From the NCBI GenBank assembly GCA_041163765.1, contig JBEAQS010000069.1:1-41098 (forward strand): a DNA stretch of 41,098 bases. Direction: 5' to 3'. The stretch comes from MAG-120531 sp041163765. GTDB taxonomy: Bacteria > Bacteroidota > Bacteroidia > Flavobacteriales > Flavobacteriaceae. Made by a program: the position numbers and the translations under genes. Position 1 is the stretch's first letter; each line of letters starts with the position of its first letter. Under the pieces are notes generated by a model that did not search any database, was not told the origin of the DNA, and saw only the letters and a program-made list of their open reading frames with translations. Below, one piece after another: positions 35,701 through 41,098 of the stretch.

Positions 35701-35968
35701 ATGTAAAATCATAGGTGTCTTGGCTGTCTACTTGTCGAGACATTTTTCGGTACCCTATATAACTAACAACTATTGTTTGACCCTGACGCACATCCAGTGT
35801 AAAGACCCCGTCAAAATCAGTGGTGGTTCCCGTAGTAGTTCCCTCGATAAGTACAGAAGCTCCTGGTAGTGGAATACCTGATTCATCAGTGACCTTACCT
35901 TTGATACTTTTCTGGGCAAATGCTACCACAGAAAAAAGTAATAAAAAGTGTAAAATTAGTTTTCTCAT
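32774..35968 (-). CDS. SusC/RagA-family TonB-linked outer-membrane transporter
   Basis: A 1064-residue protein. Signal peptide to residue 18 (VVAFAQ), a carboxypeptidase-like beta-sandwich (about 20-95, GKVTDESGIPLPGASVLIEG), a TonB-box-like LDEVVVSALGF, a plug domain (about 115-240, with IQIRGASS and LIIIDGVPT), then a 22-strand barrel. It forms the import channel with SusD downstream. No glycoside hydrolase gene is nearby, and the surrounding genes are peptidases and amidases, so an oligopeptide or acyl-peptide ligand is more likely than a glycan. Confidence 0.95.
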   Translation of the reverse strand: MRKLILHFLLLFSVVAFAQKSIKGKVTDESGIPLPGASVLIEGTTTGTTTDFDGVFTLDVRQGQTIVVSYIGYRKMSRQVDSQDTYDFTLTTDNALDEVVVSALGFKENRDKIASTYSKMQANDVVRSGEPTLINGLAGKASGITISATSADPGAGSNIQIRGASSIIGQTQPLIIIDGVPTNNDNFEGFGSGADGGISQQSRLNDINPNDIESIQIFKGASAGAIYGSKALGGVIVITTKRGVEGKMRASYNTSISYDLINVRHPLQKSYGQGANGKYSPTATNSWGDLIEARSGEADAVNTSGEYFLANTGVAYYPITKKNSMEVYVDRNFDLVFTTGSTQTHQFNLSGGNNKGTYYMSMNKVNQNGIMRNSNYNKSSFTLATTYNFADWLKNNSKVIYSTNYSNRIQQGSNTAGIYLGLLRTPPDFDISGYKGTYFDKNGNPIEDRHRSYRRYLGNSSSATYNNPLWTLYEQTSDTDVNRVVASTEFTATLKPWWNAVLRSGLDQYTDDRVYFFPMFSSDGATNGRYQNETFNVTEVNTELISSMQFSWDNLDMNLISGFAMNDSQRKQTYLEAVDFLYNARLQNPAVAATKNYEERNRLFRTVRGYVQSQFQYKDYLNMNLGATYEDASSSSKSFIYPSAELGFNWGGLVKEDMTKGLSFGKLRLAYGEVGLPPGAHLFSTTYENASYSSYSDLISLDAFGGGFRVNDDKGNPNLEFEKKRELELGLDLRFFRNRLSLSGTIYRNETRDALLYLDLNPSEGYNSIYQNAGRIENKGWETEFEYALIKGDDFNLSVFGNVFANRNKVLDLSGVASVNLTSGSSVKSSAVVGQPLGILLGSAALRDANGNLELDKNGFPQLDPTGDKVIGDPNPDWRGSFGVRANYKGLKLNALFDTSQGNDLAERTRYVLYGFGTHADVGNTVTVPSDIVNYAGTTIAAGSTVRGNIQNFGGGDVLLDEKWYTTLGGGFGGSVISEFAVADASYVRFRELTLGYELKSALVEKLKLSSVDINLTGRNLALFTNIRGIDPDVNQFGNGNGKGLDYFTNPASKSFLFGITINY

Positions 35969-36018
35969 AATGCTTGGTTAGATTTTACGTTAATTTAAAT
36001 AAATCGGTTTGATATTTG

Positions 36019-36034
36019 TCGATTTATCGATTTT
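36019..36034. repeat. Direct repeat TCGATTTA TCGATTTT upstream of susC
   Basis: Two copies of TCGATTT with an 8-bp period lie 50-65 bp upstream of the susC start and upstream of the divergent HTH protein gene, a possible binding site for that protein. The evidence is positional only. Confidence 0.3.
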
Positions 36035-36109
36035 CAGCAAATTTTAACGAAATTTAAGAATAGTAACATATCAGAAAAATAACCTAAATTAGGGTGAATT
36101 ATAAGGAAA

Positions 36110-37189
36110 ATGACCAACGAAGAAAGCAACCAACTTTACCAGACGTTTGTTTCAGAACTCTCTAGAATATATGGGGGGTTTGAAAATTTTCAGTTTAAAA
36201 AAGCGACAAATGCAACGATCGCCTCTGAGCTTAACTACAGTAATTCTCAGTTTTCCAGACTGATCCACAACACAGCCTCACATGGTGAACTTGAAAGAGC
36301 TGTTAATTCGGCTCATCAGTTAGTAAAGCTCAAAAATTTTAGAAAAATTTTAAAGGGCACCATGTTACTCAGCAGCATAATAATCACCTGTCTCATTTTG
36401 TTGTTAGCCTTTCAAAAAAATGATCCTGAACAAAAAATTCCTTCCATGAAGGATTCGTTTAAAAACCTATTCAAAGAGGACGAGGTGAGGAATTTTTACA
36501 CCAAACTCCAAGACCTCCCCTCCGACTGTAATTTTCCTAGCTACAAGTATCAAGGCGAGTGGGTTTTAAACGATACTGTTCAAATCCCTTTGTTTCGAGA
36601 AAAAAATGGATTTCATATTCGAATTAGCAAGGCTGTTTTATATACCAAGTCAGCCAATACTCAGGGAACAATCATGGAGGGATATGAATTAGAGACTATG
36701 GAAATATGGTATGATTTAGAAAAAAGAGTGATTGATGAGTTTCTTGTATCTGATAGTAAAAATCAAAAACTACCCAAGTACAATAAAGATTTTTTGACCG
36801 ATAAAAACTTTGTCAAATTAGCGACTTCTTCCTCTGTAATTAGACATGAGTTTAATTTTGAAGAGGCAGGAGTACAAAAAAAATCTTCCATCATCACAAG
36901 GGATATTAACTACGAATCAGATCAATTTGAAAAAATTGATCTGAAAGAACCTACTGTTAAAAAGGAATTAGAAAAAATTGCCTTTGGTCAAACTTCACGC
37001 AAACCGATTAATTGTGCACTAGCGCCTTATCCAAAAGCTGATTTCCACAAAGTTGAGGAGGGCGATCAGTTGAATTTCTCTTGTTTGTTTAATATCAAAA
37101 ACTATGGCGATACAAGTAACTTGAACAGTGTATTACACAGCAAATCATTTAAATTAAAAAACCAATACATCACTGCCACCTGTAATTAA
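36110..37189 (+). CDS. Membrane-anchored protein with N-terminal HTH-like region, divergent from susCD
   Basis: A 359-residue protein I cannot assign to a named family. Residues about 33-52 (ATNATIASELNYSNSQFSRLI) look like a helix-turn-helix, about 84-101 (TMLLSSIIITCLILLLAF) form one membrane segment, and the remaining 255 residues would be outside the cytoplasm, rich in Lys, Asp and Phe, with three Cys. The layout of an inside DNA-binding end and an outside sensor suggests a one-component transmembrane regulator. It is divergent from susC across 141 bp, which makes susCD the natural target. Confidence 0.7.
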   Translation: MTNEESNQLYQTFVSELSRIYGGFENFQFKKATNATIASELNYSNSQFSRLIHNTASHGELERAVNSAHQLVKLKNFRKILKGTMLLSSIIITCLILLLAFQKNDPEQKIPSMKDSFKNLFKEDEVRNFYTKLQDLPSDCNFPSYKYQGEWVLNDTVQIPLFREKNGFHIRISKAVLYTKSANTQGTIMEGYELETMEIWYDLEKRVIDEFLVSDSKNQKLPKYNKDFLTDKNFVKLATSSSVIRHEFNFEEAGVQKKSSIITRDINYESDQFEKIDLKEPTVKKELEKIAFGQTSRKPINCALAPYPKADFHKVEEGDQLNFSCLFNIKNYGDTSNLNSVLHSKSFKLKNQYITATCN

Positions 37190-37284
37190 TCTGCTGCTCT
37201 ATTTAATAGACAAAAAGGGTGTTGAGTTGACACACTTATTAATTATAGTCATGAGCTAACAAACTATTTTGTTGTAAACGTAAC

Positions 37285-37306
37285 AATTAAAGAGCTATCT
37301 TTAATT
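37285..37306. repeat. Perfect 9-bp inverted repeat upstream of the DUF819 gene
   Basis: AATTAAAGA (37285-37293) and TCTTTAATT (37298-37306) surround GCTA, 23 bp before the TTG start of the DUF819 gene. It could be an operator or a leader hairpin; no T-tract follows. Confidence 0.45.
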
Positions 37307-37329
37307 TAACCACTTCATAGAACAAGTTA

Positions 37330-38496
37330 TTGGGCTTGGGAATTAACAATCAAATACAGGTATGGGTTTCAGCTTTAGCGCTTATTATGAGCACTTTATG
37401 GTTAGTAAATCACCTTCAAAAAACTCAAAACCGATGGTTGGTTAAGTTTACAGATTGGTTGCCTCCTATACTTTTTGCCTATTTGATCCCTGCCTTTGGA
37501 CGTCTTATTATTCCCATTGAATCAATAATACCCTCACTGAGTTGGTTCAGTAAATCATTTTTGATTCCAGCGGCAGTTTTCAGCGTCATGGCTGGACTAA
37601 ATATTCGCTCACTCAAGAGTGTTTGGCCCAAACCAATAATGTTGTTTTTATCAGGCTCGTTCATCATTGCTTCATTGCCTATTTTAATTTTAGGAGTCGC
37701 CAAGTTATTCTTTTTGGAGGTTTACCTTGATTGGCAGAGTACTGATTTGTGGAAGGGATTGGTGCCTATCGTGGGCAGTTGGATCGGGGGTTCTACCTCA
37801 CAGGTTGTATTAAAAGAAATTATTGACACCCCAGATCCGCTTTTTCTATCTGTATTGTTGATCGATAATATAGCGGTCAATTTATGGACAATCCTTATGT
37901 TTCAATGGATCAAAAAGTCGGATCACATTGATAACAAATGGGGCATACAAAAAGAAAAAAACACTGAATTAAACGCCGAAGAAAAAAAAGGAGGCTGGTG
38001 GTCTACTGAACTCTTAGTCATCATAGGATATTCAATCATGTCGTATTGGCTTCCTTGGTCCTTTTTGACCATGATCCTGTGCACCAGTGTTTTAGGGGTG
38101 ATAATCAGCGTGTTAGCACCCAAATGGAACACGGCCAACAGTCTCCGATGGGCCGGTTGGTTGATCATTCTAGTTATGGTCTTTTTAGGGTTTAAACTAG
38201 ATTTTTCCCAATGGAACATTCCTATATCTCTAATCTCCGTAGTACTAGTTTGGTTTGTATTTCACGCATTATGGATCGGTCTACACACCTATATCTTTAG
38301 AGTACCTAGTGCCTGGTTGGCTATTACCAGCATGGCCAATCTTGGCGGTATATCCACCGCCCCGGCAGTAACCGCCGCTTATGATCAAAAATTAATGCCT
38401 CATGCTGTATTGCTCTCCATACTCAGTATGGCCACCGGAACACTTTGGGGCTTATGGACCATTTACTGGATTCAGCAACTTTTTGTCACTTTATAA
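37330..38496 (+). CDS. DUF819-family membrane transporter
   Basis: A 388-residue, mostly hydrophobic protein with about ten membrane segments. PILFAYLIPAFGRL, IVGSWIGGSTSQVVLKE and ITSMANLGGISTAPAVTAAYD are typical of DUF819 (YjcL-like), whose substrates are largely unknown. The start is a TTG; no ATG gives the complete first membrane segment. It is 12 bp upstream of the gamma-glutamyltransferase-like gene, so the two are an operon, and it may take up a product of that enzyme. Confidence 0.85.
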   Translation: MGLGINNQIQVWVSALALIMSTLWLVNHLQKTQNRWLVKFTDWLPPILFAYLIPAFGRLIIPIESIIPSLSWFSKSFLIPAAVFSVMAGLNIRSLKSVWPKPIMLFLSGSFIIASLPILILGVAKLFFLEVYLDWQSTDLWKGLVPIVGSWIGGSTSQVVLKEIIDTPDPLFLSVLLIDNIAVNLWTILMFQWIKKSDHIDNKWGIQKEKNTELNAEEKKGGWWSTELLVIIGYSIMSYWLPWSFLTMILCTSVLGVIISVLAPKWNTANSLRWAGWLIILVMVFLGFKLDFSQWNIPISLISVVLVWFVFHALWIGLHTYIFRVPSAWLAITSMANLGGISTAPAVTAAYDQKLMPHAVLLSILSMATGTLWGLWTIYWIQQLFVTL

Positions 38497-38508
38497 ACTT
38501 CTTGCATT

Positions 38509-40080
38509 ATGAAAAACTACACGTTAATGCTACTTTTTTTACTCATTGCCCTCCAGGGTTTTGGGCAAAAATATGCTAACAATGCTGTTTCAGCTGCACA
38601 TCCATTGGCAGCAGACGCAGGTGCACTTATGTACCAACAAGGAGGAAATGCATATGATGCTGCTGTAGCTACGGCATTTGCCTTGGCTGTAGTCGAACCC
38701 AGCATGAGCGGATTGGGCGGTAGACTTCAAGCTATTTACCAAACCTCTGAGGGTTTAACTCGGGGTATTGACGCCTCTACTGAGGTGCCATCAAATTATA
38801 AAAGCACCAAAGAAAAACATTCGGAAGGTTATGAAACCATCGGGATACCTGGTGTTGTAAGAGGTCTTGAAATGCTCCACTCCGGAAAAGGGGTGTTGCC
38901 TTGGAAAACACTATTAGAGCCAGCGATCAACTACGCAAAAAATGGCTATCTAATCTTACCCGGCGAGGCTGCAAGACAAGCCGCTGCCAAAAGTTCAATA
39001 GAAAAATATCCAGGCACAAAACACTACTTTTTAACCTCAGATGTCGAAACATTTACTGCAGGCTCACTGGTTGTACAAAAAGATTTAGCCCGAACTCTAG
39101 AAGTAATTGCCCGGCAGGGGGCAGATGGGTTCTACACGGGAAGAATTGCACGGACCATAGCTAGGGACATGAAAAAAAACAATCATATACTCAGCTATCA
39201 AGACCTAAGAAACTATAAAGCTTTGGATTTAAAAGTATTAGAGGGGACTTTTAGGGGCCATACAATCAAAAGTCTTTACCTTCCCTCCTATGGCGCGATA
39301 ACCCTTCAAATACTCCAGATCGCCGACCATTTTGCACCACCCACAAATAACACAGAATGGACTAATCAATTAGGCCACGCTTCTGAAATTGGCTACCAAC
39401 ACCGACCCTTTCAACAAATCCCTGATTCACTAGCGTCCATACTATCCAGAGAAAAAGCGGCAATGTGGGCGCAAAAAGGCAAAAAACTTGCACTAAATGA
39501 ATTACCGGAAAATACGACAGGCGAATCCTCAGCCACACAAGGTCATACAACCCATCTAACTACCGCCGATAAATGGGGCAACGTAGTGTCGCTCACCCAG
39601 ACTCTAGGGCCTAATCTAGGTTCTAGGGTCGTTACTCCTGGACTAGGATTTTTGTATGCGGTAACATTAGGCGGATATCTCGGAGAATACAAACCAGGAG
39701 ATCGCGCCCAATCACATATTTCCCCAACCCTAGTAGAAAAAGATGGCGAGATACACTTGGCACTTGGAGCTGCTGGAGGTAATAAAATTGTCATCGCCGT
39801 TGCCCAGGTAATCAGCCGATATGTAGATCAAGGATTCTCCTTAAATGAATCATTGGCTCTTCCCAGAGTTTATCCAAACGGTAATCGCTGGCAGATAGAA
39901 AACCACGATGGTATTTTCACACGTCTAGGTTCTGGGGACCAACTATGGAAAACCCCCGAATTTACTGATCAAAGAGCCTATTTCGGGAGAGTTCACGCAG
40001 TGGCCTTAGACAAAAAGACCAATAGTTGGATGGCAAGCGCAGATCCAGATTGGGAGGGCACTATTCGGCTAGTCGAATAA
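38509..40080 (+). CDS. Divergent gamma-glutamyltransferase-family Ntn hydrolase, exported
   Basis: A 523-residue protein with a signal peptide ending at GFGQ (residue 20). The self-cleavage and catalytic Thr is Thr347 in GHTTHLTTADKWGNVVSLTQT. The family opening AVSAAHPLAADAGALMYQQGGNAYDAAVATAFAL is complete. The glutamate-binding Arg of classical enzymes (in the DFRETAP motif) is replaced, here IDASTEVP, and the PLSSMSPT motif is AQSHISPT. It may therefore cut amides other than gamma-glutamyl ones. It is cotranscribed with the DUF819 transporter. Confidence 0.88.
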   Translation: MKNYTLMLLFLLIALQGFGQKYANNAVSAAHPLAADAGALMYQQGGNAYDAAVATAFALAVVEPSMSGLGGRLQAIYQTSEGLTRGIDASTEVPSNYKSTKEKHSEGYETIGIPGVVRGLEMLHSGKGVLPWKTLLEPAINYAKNGYLILPGEAARQAAAKSSIEKYPGTKHYFLTSDVETFTAGSLVVQKDLARTLEVIARQGADGFYTGRIARTIARDMKKNNHILSYQDLRNYKALDLKVLEGTFRGHTIKSLYLPSYGAITLQILQIADHFAPPTNNTEWTNQLGHASEIGYQHRPFQQIPDSLASILSREKAAMWAQKGKKLALNELPENTTGESSATQGHTTHLTTADKWGNVVSLTQTLGPNLGSRVVTPGLGFLYAVTLGGYLGEYKPGDRAQSHISPTLVEKDGEIHLALGAAGGNKIVIAVAQVISRYVDQGFSLNESLALPRVYPNGNRWQIENHDGIFTRLGSGDQLWKTPEFTDQRAYFGRVHAVALDKKTNSWMASADPDWEGTIRLVE

Positions 40081-40195
40081 TATGAAGAAGACAATAACCA
40101 TTAGGCCTTTGGGTTAACTCACTAATCTATGAATACTATACAAGAGCAGCCATAGATAATGAGCTTTCTGGTATCGAAAAAAAACACCGCTACAT

Positions 40196-40408
40196 TTAAG
40201 GAAGCCAAAAAATATCTTCCACCCTACAATTCAGTGTTTTTGAAATTTTCAAGGCCAACACGGTAGAGGGTACATACACCCCATTTTCTATAGCGTTGAT
40301 GCTTTTCCTGGATACCTCCGCTTTAATGGAGAGTTCCTCCTGAGTATAACCCGCTGATTTTCTGAGTACTTCTAAATTATTGAGAAGCTTCTGATGGTTT
40401 TTACCCAT
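40196..40408 (-). CDS. Small XRE-family transcriptional regulator
   Basis: A 70-residue HTH protein: LEVLRKSAGYTQEELSIKAEVSRKSINAIENG, then VPSTVLALKISKTLNCRVEDIF, the classical XRE pattern. It starts 2 bp after the stop of the membrane protein upstream, so they form an operon. It may bind the repeats at 40827-40874. Confidence 0.92.
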   Translation of the reverse strand: MGKNHQKLLNNLEVLRKSAGYTQEELSIKAEVSRKSINAIENGVYVPSTVLALKISKTLNCRVEDIFWLP

Positions 40409-40410
40409 AC

Positions 40411-40806
40411 TTACTTCTTTTCGAATTTATCGACGGCATCCGTCAACTCTTTTTCTGTGTTAGGATAGAGGTATCCAGCAATCATAGTCCCAACACCTAT
40501 CAGTGCAACAAAAGCGCCAACGCCTTTCAAAATAGCTCCTAGAAAAAAATACCCTAAGGCAAATAGTCCCGCACCCACGAAAATCGTGATGACACCACCT
40601 CTGCGGTAATCAATAGGTTCTTTTTTGCGTTCCTCAAAAATATTGAGCAACTCTTCCACCTTGGTGGGGTCATCCAAATTTTTAGCGATTTCAACTACCG
40701 CCTCCCGCTTTCCTTTAGCGTCTTTGTACTTCCATATAAACACAGCCATGGGGATGAGTAAACCGATCAACATTCCGAAAATTGGGATAATAATTCCTGG
40801 ATTCAT
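40411..40806 (-). CDS. Small membrane protein (DUF6249-like)
   Basis: A 131-residue protein with a first membrane segment (about 5-26), a charged cytoplasmic stretch (KYKDAKGKREAVVEIAKNL and LLNIFEERKKE) and two further segments (about 72-95 and 98-115). The layout resembles DUF6249 proteins common in Bacteroidetes. The function is unknown. It is cotranscribed with the XRE regulator. Confidence 0.8.
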   Translation of the reverse strand: MNPGIIIPIFGMLIGLLIPMAVFIWKYKDAKGKREAVVEIAKNLDDPTKVEELLNIFEERKKEPIDYRRGGVITIFVGAGLFALGYFFLGAILKGVGAFVALIGVGTMIAGYLYPNTEKELTDAVDKFEKK

Positions 40807-40826
40807 TTTATAAGATTTATAGATTA

Positions 40827-40874
40827 ATGTAACGCAAACGTAACATTATTTTATATGAGAAGCAAACGTTACAT
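40827..40874. repeat. Repeated GTAACG-type motifs in the promoter of the XRE operon
   Basis: GCAAACGTAACAT (40834-40846) and GCAAACGTTACAT (40862-40874) are near-identical direct copies with a 28-bp period, and ATGTAACG (40827-40834) is the inverse of CGTTACAT (40867-40874). They lie 20-70 bp upstream of the membrane-protein start, where an autoregulatory operator would sit. Confidence 0.45.
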
Positions 40875-40889
40875 AAAAATTTTATGCGC

Positions 40890-41098
40890 CTAGGCATGTT
40901 GATCCCCCAACACCACCTCTTTTTCAAGGTAGAATCGGGCAAACAGTTCTTCGCTATACCAGTTGTTTTTCCGCGCCAGTTGAATCACCTTTTTATGGGC
41001 TTCATGCTGATAGGCATACCGCTTTACGCTGTCTATACTGGCCCAAACACTGATGGTTGCTTGGTAAATCAGGGGTGATTCGCCGATGCCAACTGCGT
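40890..41098 (-). CDS. Spheroidene monooxygenase (CrtA)-like protein, C-terminal fragment
   Basis: The last 68 codons and the TAG stop of a gene that begins beyond the window edge. The peptide contains GIGESPLIYQATISVWAS, the YAYQHEAHKKVIQLARKNNW stretch and YSEELFARF, a pattern I associate with CrtA-like/DUF3291 dimeric ferredoxin-like proteins. The start, full length and context are not visible, so function is left open. Confidence 0.75.
   Translation of the reverse strand, partial: AVGIGESPLIYQATISVWASIDSVKRYAYQHEAHKKVIQLARKNNWYSEELFARFYLEKEVVLGDQHA

Noticed and set aside
16788..40080. A beta-lactam biosynthesis or resistance cluster, suggested by acylase, epimerase-like and metallo-beta-lactamase-fold genes.
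   Set aside because: No ACV synthetase, isopenicillin synthase or true beta-lactamase is present; each family has broader roles and the 5-oxoprolinase and SusCD context favours nutrient use.
1..41098. CRISPR arrays, tRNA or rRNA genes, insertion sequences, integrases.
   Set aside because: I saw no regularly spaced repeats, cloverleaf-like sequences, transposase or integrase motifs; short structured RNAs could still have been missed without a covariance-model search.

Overview
The window looks like chromosomal DNA of a marine-type member of the Bacteroidetes (probably Flavobacteriia). The evidence is a SusC/SusD pair, an ECF sigma / FecR / STN-containing TonB receptor set, many Bacteroidetes-style lipoproteins, weak Shine-Dalgarno sites and AT-rich DNA. 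I see no tRNA, rRNA, CRISPR array, transposase or replication origin. There is no gene-free stretch over 300 bases; the largest intergenic gap is 22048-22310.

Region 1 (1-7712, all minus strand) reads as one nine-gene transcription unit with gaps of 13 bp or less or short overlaps. In transcription order: an Asp/His-rich lipoprotein, a secreted thioredoxin-like protein, a secreted ApbE flavin transferase, a 70-residue DUF4266 lipoprotein ending in GCGCN, a DUF3570 outer-membrane protein, an ECF sigma factor, a FecR-type anti-sigma factor, a FecA-like TonB receptor with an STN domain, and a small DoxX/DUF417-like membrane protein. I suggest this is a surface-signalling-controlled envelope redox or metal system. 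The DUF3570 protein carries an SGAS tetrapeptide resembling the ApbE flavinylation site. This is the best candidate in the window for an undescribed system.

Region 2 (7796-16354) holds a cupin plus small outer-membrane barrel pair divergent from an AraC-type regulator, then a complete RND efflux operon (adaptor, HAE1-type pump, TolC-like channel) with a terminator behind it, and a small exported protein of unknown function upstream of the pump operon.

Region 3 (16450-40080) starts beside a 5'-truncated beta-CASP metallo-beta-lactamase remnant, which may mark the edge of an inserted segment. It contains an unusual concentration of exported amide-bond and peptide hydrolases: a penicillin-acylase-type Ntn hydrolase, a D-aminoacylase-like amidohydrolase lacking its HxH motif, an M20 peptidase, a proline-iminopeptidase-type lipoprotein, and a divergent gamma-glutamyltransferase. 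With them are a two-part sodium/solute symporter, a secreted PqqB-like metallohydrolase, a class V PLP enzyme, an NRAMP-fold transporter lacking the metal ligands, the three-subunit 5-oxoprolinase (pxpABC), a SusCD importer with an adjacent membrane-anchored HTH protein, and a DUF819 transporter. Together they suggest import and dismantling of N-acylated, pyroglutamyl or gamma-glutamyl peptides, with 5-oxoproline converted to glutamate in the cytoplasm.

Region 4 (40196-41098) has a small XRE regulator with a small membrane protein, and the 3' end of a CrtA-like (spheroidene monooxygenase family) gene running off the window.
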